DNA of 64,000 nucleotides, taken from NCBI GenBank assembly GCA_039707655.1, contig CM077667.1, positions 416,249,409 to 416,313,408 on the forward strand, read 5' to 3'. Made by a program: the position numbers and the translations under genes. The notes under the pieces are model-generated. The model saw only the letters and a program-made list of their open reading frames with translations. It had not been told where the DNA came from and searched no databases. This stretch comes from Elymus sibiricus. Lineage: Eukaryota > Streptophyta > Magnoliopsida > Poales > Poaceae. Shown in pieces: positions 9,713-21,871 of this stretch. Numbering within the stretch: position 1 is the stretch's first letter; every line of letters starts with the position of its first letter.

Positions 9713-12229
9713 TCATCTCCCCCCCCCTTGGGGAAGATCCGTCCTCGGATCAAGATCTTCATCACCATGAAAAGGGGATAGATCCGTGACGTTGAAGGTG
9801 TCACTCACGTTGTACTTGTCACGTGGTATGTCAATCTTGTAGGCATTGTTGTTGTAGCGTGCCAACACCTTGAAGGGGCCGTCGGCTGGTGGTAGTAGCT
9901 TGGACTTGCGTTCGTTGGGAAAGCGGTCCTTGCAAAGGTGTAGCCACACAAGATCACCGGGCTTGAACACCATGGGGGTGCTTGTTGAGATTGCACTTGT
10001 TGATGACGCGTTCCCCTTGGCGTTCAATCGTGCGCCTTGTATATTCATGCATTTTCTTGATGTAGCTTGCCCTTGCACTTGCGTCCATGTTGACGCGCTC
10101 TTGGAGTGGTAGAGGTAGGATGTCCAATGGGGACAAAGGGTTGAAGCCGTAGACCACTTCGAACGGAGACTTGCCGGTGGTGGAGTGAGTTGCGCGATTG
10201 TAGGCGTACTCGGCGATGGAGAGGCAATCTTACCATTCCTTGATGTTCTTCTTGATCAACACGCGAAGTAGAGTCGAAAGCGTTCGGTTCGTCACCTCCG
10301 TTTGTCCATCGGTTTGAGGGTGATATGCCGAAGAGAATAGAAGCTTGATTCCGATCTTGGCGCATAGTGTCTTCCAAAAGTAGCTCAGGAACTTGACGTC
10401 GCGGTCCGAGACAATGGTCTTAGGGACGCCGTGTAGTCGCAAGATGTCCCTACAAAATAAATTTGCAATATGTGAAGCATCGTCTATCTTGTGACATGGA
10501 ATGAAATGAGCATTCTTGGAAAAGTGATCCACAACGACATAAACGGAATCATGGCCATTTTTAGTTCGAGGCAAGCCAAGCACAAAGTCCATACTAATGT
10601 CTTCCCATGGTTGGAAAGGTATAGGGAGAGGTATGTAAAGACCATGGGATTGAGCTTTTGACTTAGCTTTGCGGCATGTAGAACATCGGTTGGTGAAGCG
10701 TGCAACATCATGAAACATCTTGGGCCAAAAGTACTTGTTGGATAGTGTGGTGTACATCTTGTCGCGTCTGAAGTGTCCCATAAGTCCTCCTCCGTGAGCC
10801 TCTTGCAAAAGCAACAAACGAAGAGAAGACTCGGGTATACAAAGTTTGTTAGCACGCATAAGATAGCCATCTTTCATATAGTAGTTCTCCCAACAAGTTT
10901 TCACTTGACACATAGCGTAAGGATTTGCAAAATAAACATCATGCTCATATAAGTCTTTGATGTGCTCAAAACCAACAACATTCAATTCAAGTTGAGTAAC
11001 TAGCATGCATTTGCGGGAAAGGGTATCCGCCACAACATTTTCCTTACCCTTAATGTATTTGATGACATAAGGGAAGGATTAAATAAATTCACTCCATTTA
11101 GCATGCCGTTTGTTCAACTTAGTTTGACCTTTTAAGTACTTAAGCGTTTCATGGTCGGTATGGATAACAAACTCATGAGGTCGCAAATAATGTCCCCACA
11201 CATGTAAAACTCTCACCAAAGCATACAATTCTTTGTCATAGATGGGGTAGTTAAGTTGAGCGTCGAATAGTTTCTCGCTAAAGTAAGCGATAGGACGCTT
11301 CTCTTGCATAAGCACACCACCTATTCCATTACCACTAGCATCACAATGCACTTCAAATGTTTTATCAAAGTTGGGCAAAGCAAGCAAAGGCGCGTGAGTG
11401 AGCAAATTTTTAAGTTCATGGAAAGCGGTGTCTTGTGTAGGACCCCAAATGAATGGTGCATTCTTCTTGCTCAAAGCATGGAGAGGAGATGCAATAGTGC
11501 TAAAGTCCTTGACAAAACGGCGATAGAAACCGGCTAGTCCTAGGAAGCTACGTACTTGTTGCAAATTCATTGGTGTGGGCCAAGTTTTAATAGCATCAAT
11601 CTTAGTTTCATCTACATGAATGCCCTTAGAAGATACTACAAAACTTAGGAAAACTACCTTCTCAACACCAAATGTGCATTTCTCCATGTTTGCATAGAGT
11701 TGTTCTTTCCTAAGGATTTGCAAAACATCATGAACATGTGTAGCATGCTCCTCAAGAGACTTGCTAAAGACAAGAATGTCATCAAAATAGACCACAACAC
11801 AATATCCAGTGAGTGGTCACAACACATAATGCATAACACGCATAAAAGTACTCGGTGCTTCGGATAAGCCCATGGGCATAACCAACCATTCATAGAGACC
11901 AAATTTAGTCTTAAAAGCAGTTTTCCACTCGTCACCCTCTTGTATGCGAATTTGGTAGTAACCACTTTTTAAGTCAATCTTAGAAAATATAGTGGCACCA
12001 CTAAGTTCATCTAGCATATCATCTAAGCGAGGAATGGGATGACGGTATCGAATGGTGATAGCATTGATAGGACGACAATCGGAACACATGCGCATACTAC
12101 CATCTTGCTTAGGCACTAGTATGACCGGAACCGCACAAGGACTCAAACTCTCACGGACATGCCCTTTATCTAGGAGTTTTTGAACTTGCCTTTGAATTTC
12201 CTTTGTTTCTTCGGGGTTGACGCGGTAGG
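9713..12229 (-). pseudogene. Element B pol: RT, RNase H and integrase (decayed)
   Basis: Minus-strand domains in order: RT from 12150 with [13 protein letters not shown] and the YFDD active-site box near 11790; RNase H with [13 protein letters not shown] near 11360 and [10 protein letters not shown] near 11150; integrase with an HHCC finger (HGGG...H...CSTCRKAK, near 10790-10670), core aspartates in [10 protein letters not shown] and VSDRDVKF, and the glutamate in [13 protein letters not shown] near 10290; then a C-terminal module with GDLVWLHL. The frame is stopped by TGA at 11817-11819, TAA at 11079-11081 and TAA at 10230-10232, and shifts near 10000. Catalytic residues are otherwise kept, so decay followed a functional ancestor. 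Not expressible as one protein. Confidence 0.9.
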
Positions 12230-12700
12230 TGAGGGAGTCCTGGATTAAGGGGTCCTCGGGAGGTCAACCTATTTCTTATGGGCCGGACTGTATGGGCCGT
12301 TGGCCGGACACTGGAATGATCGAAGACCCTGTCTCCAGGAAGGAAGCTTCGAGGATCGTGGTGTATTCTCCACGTTTGGAGTAGTGAATAGGCATGTTTA
12401 TCCCTTCGACGTGTAACCGACCATGTGTAAACCCTAGGTACCCTCGGCGTCTATATAAGCCGAAGGGTTTTAGGTTGTAGAACAACATAACTCATCTAGG
12501 GTTTTAGTCATACGATCTCGTGGTAGATCAACTCTGTAACACCTATATCATCAATATAATCAAGCAGGACGTAGGGTATTACCTCCATAGGAGGGCCCGA
12601 ACCTGGGTAACACACTGTCCCCTTCGTCTCCTGTTACCATCGATTCTAGTCTCGCAGCTCGGGACCCCCTACCCGAGATCCGCCGGTTTTGACACCGACA
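12230..12700 (+). repeat. 5' LTR of element C
   Basis: 471 bp, TGAGGGAGTCCTGG to ...ACACCGACA. Differs from the 3' copy at about ten positions by eye (near 2%). Confidence 0.92.
12452..12459 (+). promoter_or_regulatory. TATA box in 5' LTR of element C
   Basis: TATATAAG in GTCTATATAAGCCGAAGG, about 240 bp before the LTR end; identical in the 3' LTR. Confidence 0.65.
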
Positions 12701-12701
12701 T

Positions 12702-12719
12702 TGGTGCTTTCATTGAGAG
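12702..12719 (+). other. Putative primer-binding site of element C
   Basis: TGGTGCTTTCATTGAGAG, 1 bp inside the LTR. It starts with the TGG expected opposite a tRNA CCA end, but I cannot name the tRNA. Confidence 0.6.
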
Positions 12720-12746
12720 TTCCGCTGTGATCGCCAGAAGGAATCG

Positions 12747-15700
12747 ATGGCTCGTCTTGCCATCAACGAAGAGGTCCGCAACACGGGCACTTTCGTCCCC
12801 GGGTAGATCTTCGCTTTCGGCAGCATTGTGCTGCACGTCGACCCGACCGGCCATCTAGGCCGTGTCGGAAGTTTCGCCCTTGTTCAAGAGGTCAGATTCA
12901 GGAACTTAGAGTTCTCCGTAGACTCTCGGGGCGATCTATCACTAACCGGGCTCGCAGTCTCGCCTGTCACGCCCGAAGACTCTGAGGCTTTAACCTCAGA
13001 TCCATCTTTCGTCCCCTCCCACGGGATCTACCCCAGTGAGGACCCAACTCTCAGTCCGGACCCGGTCATAGTGCCAGATGTTCGGACATCCGTTCTTGCC
13101 GAACACTCTCCCCGCGCGGACGCATCGGAGGTTAACTCCGGAAGCTCTGGGCAGGCCGACCCGATCGAGCTCTCGATACTCAACGAGGCTCTAGATCGGA
13201 TCTCGTCGATGAAAATTGTCGACGATCCAACCCCGATCTGTGCTCAGATCGGACTTCAGGCGGGTCAGGATGAATTTTTCGCCCCACCCACCACCCACTT
13301 CGTAGCCACTGTCGAGGATTTAACCGACATGCTGGATTATGCTTCTGAGGAAGCAGACTACATGGATGAGGAGAATCGCGCGCTCACCCCCGCTAACACC
13401 GGATGGTGGACTGCCACCCCCACATACGACGTCTACATGGTGGACACTCCGAAAAATGATGGTGACAAATCGGATGAAGCGCCGTCAAGACGCCGAAAAC
13501 CGCATAAACGGTCAAAAGAAAAAAAGGGAAGAAAAGATATCGATGGCACCGGGGACGGAGACACCCCGGAAGGCCTCGGCGATCCCGAAATCCCCGAACA
13601 CCCGATAGAGGGTCAGGAGAGGCCGGAAGACCGGCGCAACCCCGACGATCTAGATGATCCCGAGGACGACGATTACCTCCGCTTTGTCGAGGGGGAGGAC
13701 AATGCGGAAGCCGATGACTTCGCCATCCCCGATAATCCTGCAGATCAGGAACTCTTCAGGCAACAACTTATAGCCTTGACCCGCGGCCTGAAAGCAAGAG
13801 AACGGCAGCTTAAAGCCAAACAAGACGACCTCAACGATCGATGGACGAGAGTCCTCTCAGCTGAGGAAGGATACGGTACCGGTCTATCGGACCAACCTAA
13901 GAGTTATCCACGCAGAAGGCTGCTGCCACAATTCGATGACGAGCTCACTGATACGCCATCTCCCAAACATACCCCATACGACAAGCCAGATCGCCCTCCT
14001 CGAGGACGGGACAGAAAGGCTGACGACACCGGCTATAGGCCGACGATACCCCGTAGATGGGGAAAGGAGCCACTAGAGCCCGATGACAGGTTCGACCTGC
14101 GACACGACACGACCTGGACGACAGAGCAGGCCGTACACGATCCATATACGGATCCAGAGGATACTCACCCGATAGACGGGAAGGGTACCGGCCTTGGTTC
14201 GACCGCAACAATGAAGGTCGGGAACGAAACCGAGCTAGGACAGACGCCGACCACCGGCGCGACATAGCTCGAGTCAGAGGTGCTGCCCACCCACTATGCT
14301 TCACGGACGAGGTGATGCGGCATCAGTTACCGGAAGGGTTTAAACCCGTAAACATAGAACAATACGATGAGACAACTGACCCAACCATATGGATCGAGGA
14401 TTTCCTCCTCCACATCCACATGGCGCGAGGAGATGACCTCCACGCCATCAAATACCTACCCCTGAACTTAAGGGGCCAGCTCGGCACTGGTTGAATAGCC
14501 TCCCCGAAAATTCCATTGGGTGCTGGGAGGACCTAGAAGAGGCATTCCGATCTAACTTCCAGGGCACTTATGTTCGGCCGCCGGACTCCTCCGACCTAAG
14601 CAACGTCGTCCAGAAGCCGGGAGAGTCCGCGCGGCTATTTTGGAATCGTTTCCAGACCAAGAAAAACCAGATCGTAGACTGCCCGGACGCCGAAGCAATA
14701 GCCTCTTTTCAGGCATAATATTCAGGATGAATGGCTGGCTCGTCAGCTCGGCCAGGACAAACCAAGGACAATGTCCGCCCTCACATCACTCATGACCCGC
14801 TTTTGCGCGGGCGAGGATAACTGGCTAGCAAGACGTAGCCACAACCCCGAAGACCCCGGAACCTCTGAAGTTCGGGATGGAAACGGGAAACCGAAGCGCA
14901 ACAAGAACAAGCGCCGGCACAATAATAGTGATGCCGATGACACGGCTGTTAACGCCGGCTTCCGCAACTCCCGGCTTGGGCAGCGAAAGAAGCCTCCTAA
15001 AGGTAATCGCGACGGACCCACCCCGCTGGACAAGATCCTGGAGAGGCCTTGCCAGATCCACGGCACTCAAGAGAAGCCCGCCAACCACACCAACCGTAAC
15101 GGTTGGGTCTTCAAACAGGCCGGCAAGCTCGCATCCGAGGACCAAGGCAAGAGCCCACGGAGTGAGGACGAGGATGAACCCCGTGGTCCGATCGGTGGCG
15201 GACAAAAGAAATTCCCTCCAGAGGTGAAAACAGTAAACATGATATACGCCACCCATATACCCAAAAAGGAGAGGAAGCGCGCCCTTCGAGATGTCTACGC
15301 CATAGAGCCTGTAGCCCCGAAGTATAACCCATGGTCGGCATACCCGATCACCTTCGATCGACGCGACCACCCGACCAATATCCGTCATGGGGGTTCGGCC
15401 GCCCTAGTCCTAGACCCGATCATAGACGGGTACCACCTTACCAAAGTCCTAATGGACGGAGGAAGTAGCCTCAATCTGATTTACTCAGATACGGTGAAAA
15501 AGATGGGCATCGATCCGTCAAGGATCAAGCCCAGCAACACTACCTTTAAAGGAGTGATCCCAGGCGTTGAAGCCTGGTGCACATGCTCTGTAAGCCTGGA
15601 AGTAGTGTTCGGCTCGCCCGATAACTTTCGAAGCGAGGACTTGATCTTCGACATCGTACCTTTCCGCAACGGCTATCACGCCCTGCTCGGCCGTACAGTG

Positions 15701-15904
15701 TTCGCTCGCTTTAATGCCGTCCCGCACTACGCATACCTCAAGCTCAAGATGCCCGGCCCCAGGGGGGTCATTACTGTCAATGGCAACACAGAGCGCTCCC
15801 TCCGAACTGAGGAACATGCGTTGGCCCTGGCGGCCGAATTCCATTACACCGATGATTGGCAAGCGCCGACATCTGCCGTAAAGGCACCCAAGGCTGGGAA
15901 GTGA
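12747..15904 (+). pseudogene. Element C gag and protease (broken)
   Basis: ATG at 12747, 47 bp after the primer site start. An N-terminal acidic, low-complexity region (to about 14260) is followed by a Retrotrans_gag-type domain (about 14310-14860; ETTDPTIWIEDFLLHIHMA, ARLFWNRFQTKKNQIVDCP), a basic linker, then a retroviral-type aspartic protease (about 15390-15850) with VLMDGGSSLNLIYSDT as catalytic loop and YHALLGRTVFARFNAVPHY downstream. DGG instead of DTG/DSG is usual for this plant lineage. The frame is broken by TAG at 12804-12806 and by frameshifts near 14220-14300, 14480 and 14715. The ORF closes at 15904 immediately after protease, with no RT behind it. Confidence 0.85.
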
Positions 15905-17442
15905 GCTCGGTCTCAACCCGAAGCACCAGAACCTTCTTCTCCCCATAAATAGGGACTCGCCCCCCATCGCACGGCCCTGGAACCAGCAAAGTGCGTGCCG
16001 AGGAGGCACAACTTCGCGCTCAAAATTCCATGGGCAGCGGTGGGGAAAAATTATCAAAGGGTAAGTATTCGGCTAGAACGAACTATCACCATCAAAACGT
16101 CTTCGGACACACTACAGGTACCATAAAGTACCTGCTAAGGCGTAAAGCTCATCCACAGTTCGGCGACTTCTCAAGATTTTTCTCCAAAGTCCGCTCGCCG
16201 AACAGTACACCCATAGCGGTATACAACTCCTTTGGAGAGGCAGGATCAGACAAGCGACAGGGCACATCGAGGACGTCAGGTCACCTATCGAAGACCCTTG
16301 GTACAACCCCTCCTGTAAGGCTTATATTTCATTTTAATACCTGTAAACAGCTGTATCGGCAATTTGAATAATAAGAGTTGTTGAGTACAATACAGATGTA
16401 TCATGCATGATCACCTCGCTGTTTTTGGCGTACTCTTTATTTCCCCTCTCTTCTTGCGAACCTGTTCGGTATACTTTACGATGCAACCGGCTAATAGACC
16501 GGGGGCTCGGCCTTAAAAAATCGCCCTAAGCACAACTGATTTCGTGTTCGGCGTCTTGGAGTTCTGCTTTATATGCATTGGTTCCGAACTATGTCTTGGG
16601 TCAATAGTTGGGTTGCCCGACTCCTGTGCTTGCCCCTTTATGTTTCGCTCGTTCGGCTAAAAGGACAAAGGGAGAACCGCTGCGATTGTGCTTCCGGCTA
16701 GCCTGGTCAAGCACCTCAGCGGAGAAAGCCAAAAACTGACTGTCATGGTATGCCAGAACTGGTCTGCGAATCTGAGCTTAACTAAATCTCGTCAGAGGTT
16801 ATTCCGTGTCATACGATGGGTTTGGTATTAGTACAAACCATGTGATATAGGCTTTAGCCACGGTTCATCCGAACATCACAAACCCCTGGGGGCTAGTCAT
16901 CAGCCCCCCGCACTCCTTTCTCGCGCCCCTACGGCTAAGTGAAAGCAATAAAGCATTATGGTCCGATTGCCTTGTCCGCCCCACACTACCGCCTTCAGGT
17001 ACCGATAGCTCGGCTAAGGGTCACAGTGCGTCGGCAGAGACACCCCGCGTAGTATCTACGAGGGGGCTGAAGCCGACGACTTGCCGCTTTCAGGTTTAAC
17101 GGCCACACAGGAGTTATAAAGGCTGCAAAACACGAAAGACATGACAAACCATACATCTTAAATATAAACGCGTTAAAAGGTCTTCGGACATATTACAACC
17201 CTTTACTCATACACGTTTTCTCTCGAACATTGCGCCTCTATTGCCCGAGCACCCTCCATTACTCTGGAGAAGTACAGCTCGGGGCGCCTATGCTCCTTTC
17301 CAGGAGGTGGAGGGGCGGTGGCTATCTTCATCAGATCCAGCCCCGGCCAGTGCACCTTGGCCTTCGCAAAGGTCATCCGAGCTCCCTCGATACAGGAAGA
17401 TCGCCTTAGCGCGTCAATCCGGGGCGAGGCGTCGCTCAACTT
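15905..17442. other. Non-coding segment of element C between PR and antisense gene
   Basis: 1.5 kb without a domain or long ORF on either strand. It contains recurrent TTCGGCT/TCGGCTAA words and a gag-side T-rich tract near 16320-16440. It takes the place where RT-RNase H-INT lie in an autonomous relative. The 3' end of the antisense transcript should fall here. Confidence 0.6.
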
Positions 17443-20400
17443 CTACACCAGGCCGAAGTAGCTGCCCGGTAGTGGCTCGTTGGGCCATAGCCGGACGCAG
17501 AGATCCTTCATGGACGGCTCCGCCATCCGGTGTAGCTCCATCAGCTGCTTCAGCTGCTCGACAAGGAGAGGAGAGCGCTCGGGGGCTTCAAACTGCGCCC
17601 AGAACAGCCGAGCTTCATCTCCTTCTCCCCGCGAACCATAGAACTGGTTCGCGTCCGCTGTGCTCTTCTGGAGGTCCGAGCAGGCGCCTGAGGAACACCA
17701 TACTTGGGTAAGCCACTCGAACTTGCTATCCCCGTAGACACACTGCAATAAATACGGCTTACTATCCATTATAGCCTTGGCCTGGCTGACTTGCTCTTCA
17801 AAAGACCGCCTATCCACCCGCTCCTTTTGGAGATTGGTTTTCATGGTGGATAGTTCGGCGGCCTGCTCCTTGCCTTTCCGCTCAAGGTCCTCGCACTTCT
17901 GGTCGGCGTCCCTGAGCTCCTGTTGGATTTCCTCCACCCGAGCCTCGTGCTTGTCGTTGCTGGCTCTCAGGGCGAAGAGCGCGGTGGCCGCTTCTTTGGC
18001 CGCCGCCCTCTCAACCGCAGCCTCCTACTTTGCCTTCTCAAGCTCGGCCTTGAGCTTCTCAATTTCTTTCGTCGAGGCTGCGTAAGCATTAAAATACATC
18101 AAAAATACTGCTTCGACAGTACGGTGATGACAAATTTGGATATTCTAGTCGGCTTACCCTGCGCCTCGTCGAATCTCTTATTCAGAGCTTCGAGCTCATC
18201 TTCGGAGCTCTTGAGCTTTCGATTCAGCTCGTCCAGCTCGGCAGCATTAACGGCCGCCGCCGATGACGAAGCCTGTACAAAACAAAACCATATCAAATTA
18301 CACGGGTTCACAACTTCTGAAGTGTCACAAATATGATCCTATGTCCGGTCCTCTTAAGGGCTGTTAGCCCGCTCCGACCAAATATTGTCCTACACATAGT
18401 TAGGATAATGACCTATGATTGACCCCCAAGTAAGTTTTCTCCAAACTTACCTAGGGCTCGGGGGCTGCCGTGTATATAATCATAACTCAAAGAAATTAAT
18501 ATTTCAAAGAACAGAGCATTATGTGGCTCACGTGAAAGCCCGTCAGGAGACCATTGAAGGCCCCCTTCAGTCCGTTGTCCACGGATTGAATGCTCTGCAA
18601 CACCGCACCCATAAGGGTGCGGTGCTCCTCGGAGAGGGAGGCGCTGGATAGGCGCCGGCGGAGATTGGTTAACCCGATCTCCAACCGGGGATTAAACCGG
18701 TGCCTCCGGAGGCATGGTGCGCTCCGGAGAAGACCTTGGAGGTGACTGGACATCTCCTCGTCCGGTCTCCTCAGTATCTGGGAGGGGCTTCTCCCCCCGG
18801 TCTTCGGCGGCCGAGGTGTTAGCCTCGACCATGACGTCGTCGCCCCCACCTCTAGTGTCCGGCTCCAGAGGAGCCTGCTGGGATGACACCTCCACGGCAT
18901 CCTTCGTGGCGCCCGGAGGAGAAGGGTGCGACGTGGCCCCGCTCTCCGCTAGCTCGGCGGGCGGGGTCTCCCCGTCCGAAACTTGATCGGTGGGGAGAAC
19001 ACGCGGTGGGCTGCAAGTCAGTAGGCGTTCACATGTTAGTAATATTCAATACTTAGCATTAATAGCTCAGAAAGTCTTCGGATCTTTACCTTCGAGCTGG
19101 GGGCTTGACCCTGAGGTTCCTTCGCGGAACCCTCTCGAACTCCTCGGACTCAGTATCCGAGTCCGAATTGTCGTCGGACAGGACCACCTGTGTCAGCGCG
19201 CTTTCTTCGGGGCGGGAGGAGGTATGTTCTCTGTGGCGTCGGATGACGCCGCCCTCTTTCTTGCGAGGGGGAATCGCCTCCGCCCTCGCCCTCGCCTTCA
19301 CCCTCGTGCTCCTCCTCTTGATTCGAGGAGGCATGGGTTTCTTCGGACATAGCCCCCGGCTGGTCCCTGATGCGCAGGCCTTCTCGGCCTGGTTTCTTCT
19401 TCTTCTCTTTCTTCTCTCGCGCCTTGTAAGGCGCCACGACGAGCATATCCGACAGCTGCTGGGACCTAGGGTCTTCGGGCTGTGGAGCCGGGCACTTGAT
19501 GCCCGTGGCTTTGTTCAACCATTCCTGCGGAAGTGATTGGAAAGTACTTAGATTCTCTTCAGGAAAACGGAGCCGATCTGATGAAACTATGTCATACCTC
19601 GGAAGGGGGTTTATCGGCGCGCAGACCCTGGTCCTCCTTCTTGGCCGGCCAGTTCTCCTGCGCCTTGAACAACGCTTTCCATAGCTTCTCCCGTGTGGTG
19701 CGGAAGAGTTGACGAATCGTAGGCTCATCGTCAGTCCGATAAGTCCACATAGGAGAGCCACGGCACTGGCAGGGGAGGATGCGCCGCCGAAGCATAACCT
19801 GGACCACGTTGGTCAGCTCGATTCCGTCCTTGATCATGGAGGCGATGCCCCTCTGCAGGTCATCCACCTCTGTATCCGACCCCCAGTCGAGGCCCTTTCG
19901 GACCCATGAGGTCAATCTGGTCGGGGGGCCGGATCTGAATTCGGCAGGAACAGTTCCGCCCTCCTCCCTTGGCTCGGTGATATAAAACCACTCTTTTTGC
20001 CAAGTCTTGATGGTGTCGATGAAGGTACCGGATGGCCATACTGCGCGTGGAAGCTTGCTGATGACCGCCCCGCCGCAGTCTGCGTGCGCGCCTGCGACGC
20101 ACTTCGGCTTGATGTTGAAAATCTTGAGCCATAGTCCGAAGTGTGGTTCGACCCGCAGGAAGGCCTCGCAGACGATGATGAAGGCCGATATATGCATAAA
20201 GGAGTTCGGCGGGAGGTCATGGAAGTCAAGTCCGTAGAAGAACATGAGGCCCCTCACGAAGGGGTGGAGTGGGAAGCTCAGTCCTCGGATGAAATGAGGA
20301 ATGAAAACCACCCTCTCGCCTGGTTTGGGGGTGGGGATCACGTGGCCCTCCTCTGCGGCGCGGTGGAAGATGTTGGCGGGGAGGTAGCCGGCCTCCTTGA

Positions 20401-20467
20401 GGTCCCGGATGTCCTGGTCTGTGACCGTGGAAGCCTCCCACTTGCCGTTGGAGCAGAAGCTGGCCAT
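17443..20467 (-). pseudogene. Antisense five-exon accessory gene of element C
   Basis: Minus-strand gene opposite to gag. Predicted exons: 20467-19598, 19524-19090, 19010-18532, 18272-18158, 18077-17443. Each junction has GT-AG with good flanks (for example TTCCGCAG acceptor before 19524, CGAAG/GTAAAG donor at 19090, TTTCAC/GTGAGC donor at 18532, TTGTACAG acceptor before 18272). Exon 1 starts at an ATGG in good context and encodes a domain resembling Transposase_28 ('putative gypsy type transposon', PF04195), residues about 30-230, with VVFIPHFIRGLSFPLHPFVRG. The middle exons are acidic and low-complexity; exons 4-5 form a coiled coil (ELDELNRKLKSSEDELEALN). C-terminal end is EPLPGSYFGLV. Broken by TAG at 18025-18027 and apparent frameshifts near 19320 and 18700. 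Function unknown. Confidence 0.7.
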
Positions 20468-21035
20468 GGCAGAGCTCGGAGGAGGAAGGGTGGAAAGCCT
20501 AGATCTGGGCTCTGGAAGCTCAGGAGATTGGGGAAGGAGGGGTGCGAATGGGAAGTGCGGATAAGCCTTGGGGTTTTCTTCCCCTTTATTGGGCTTGTCG
20601 CCGGTTGGCCTCCCTTCACTGCGCCGTGAATCCCTCCGCTTCCCGAGACGTGCATGTCGTTGTACGCGCGTGATTAAACATATCCCGTGTGAAACGGAGC
20701 ACGATCTGTGCATTGATGGGCCGTGCTAATGAAAACGGCCTCGAACCGCGAATCGGGCCTTTGTGACTGGTTTAGCGGTCGTGGTGGGTCGTGACCTTTC
20801 ATCTGAAAGGTCGTCAGGGAGCACTGTTTACTCCTTGACGTTTGGCCTTCGGGGCCGGGTTATACATGGCGTTCGGACGATCTATGATCAGGAAAACTAC
20901 ACGCCGTCGGAGGCCAAGCTAAACTCGGCCAATCACTATTCGGAGAAAGGAACTCGCCTCGCAAGCCGAAGACTCTGATCATTTGAAGCAGCTGGAGCTT
21001 GGACCCTTGGCGTTGGAGGCTAGTTCGGGGGCTAC
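20468..21035. other. Upstream region of the antisense gene and 3' end of element C
   Basis: On the minus strand this is the 5' side of the accessory gene; CCCAATAAAGGGGAAG near 20585 is a possible core promoter or leader. On the plus strand it ends with a purine-rich tract (GGAGGCTAGTTCGGGGGC, about 21015-21032) that should prime plus-strand synthesis. Confidence 0.45.
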
Positions 21036-21506
21036 TGAGGGAGTCCTGGATTAAGGGGTCCTCGGGAGGCCGACCTATTTCTTATGGGCCGGACTGTATG
21101 GGCCGTTGGCCGGACACTGGAATGATCGAAGACCCTGTCTCCAGGAAGGAAGCTTCGAGGATCGTGGCGTATTCTCCACGTTTGGAGTAGTGAATAGGCA
21201 TGTTTATCCCTTCGATGTGTAACCGACCATGTGTAAACCCTAGGTACCCTCGGCGTCTATATAAGCCGAAGGGTTTTAGGTTGTAGAACAACAGAACTCA
21301 TCTAGGGTTTTAGTCATACGATCTCGTGGTAGATCAACTCTGTAACACCTATATCATCAATATAATCAAGCAGGACGTAGGGTATTACCTCAATAGGAGG
21401 GCCCGAACCTGGGTAAAACAGTGTCCCCTTCGTCTCCTGTTACCATCGATTCTAGTCTCACAGCTCGGGACTCCCTACCCGAGATCCGCCGGTTTTGACA
21501 CCGACA
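21036..21506 (+). repeat. 3' LTR of element C
   Basis: 471 bp, same ends as the 5' copy; followed directly by duplication GTAGG. TATATAAG at 21258-21265. Confidence 0.92.
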
Positions 21507-21731
21507 GTAGGGAGCCTTGTTAGGAAGCGGTGCTCTGGGGATGAGGTCGATGCGGTGTTTGATCCCTCGTTTTGGTGGTAGTCCCGGAGGTAGCTCATCG
21601 GGGAAAACATCTTGGAATTCCTGTAACAACTTAGATAACACAAGAGGAAGATGTTGTGAAGGGTTAGTCCGAACGACGTCATCTTTGCACACAAGTACAT
21701 AGTGAAGAACGGTCGATGGGCTCTCACTCAC
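21507..21731 (-). pseudogene. Element B pol, segment upstream of RT
   Basis: Minus strand encodes the protease-RT linker with LQEFQDVFPDELPPGLPP and GIKHRIDLIPRAPLPNKAPY, which is the sequence that normally leads into Gypsy RT. Its continuation lies at 12229 on the far side of element C; the repeated GTAGG marks the break. The upstream side is cut by element D at 21731/21732. Confidence 0.8.
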
Positions 21732-21871
21732 TGTCGGGGATATAACTTCACGGAGTAACCCGCCATACTGGGCCGGGTTAAACATATCAACGACTCTACA
21801 ACCAAGATTGATTGGGCCGTGTCCTCAATATAAGATGAGTGAAGTGGAGGCTAACCAAGACGCCAAGCGGC

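Larger units (their letters stand above)
12230..21506 (+). mobile_element. Element C: Gypsy-type element, complete ends, no RT/RNase H/integrase
   Basis: 9277 bp with 471-bp LTRs at both ends and a perfect 5-bp duplication GTAGG (12225-12229, 21507-21511) in element B's pol. Internal order on the plus strand: primer site, gag, protease, then about 1.5 kb non-coding, then a multi-exon gene on the opposite strand, then polypurine tract and LTR. RT, RNase H and integrase are absent between protease and the antisense gene. Gag/PR text and the antisense gene point to the Tat lineage of Ty3/Gypsy. It must have depended on pol proteins from another element. Confidence 0.88.
8723..21731 (-). mobile_element. 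Element B: chromovirus-like Gypsy element, split by element C
   Basis: On the minus strand the order is protease/RT linker (21731-21507), then after element C the RT, RNase H and integrase (12229-9713), then the 3' LTR (9712-8723). The pol order PR-RT-RH-INT makes it Gypsy. The RT text ([24 protein letters not shown]) resembles CRM/Reina-type chromoviruses; I cannot see a chromodomain with confidence. The 5' part of B is cut at 21731/21732 by element D and is not seen again. Confidence 0.8.
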
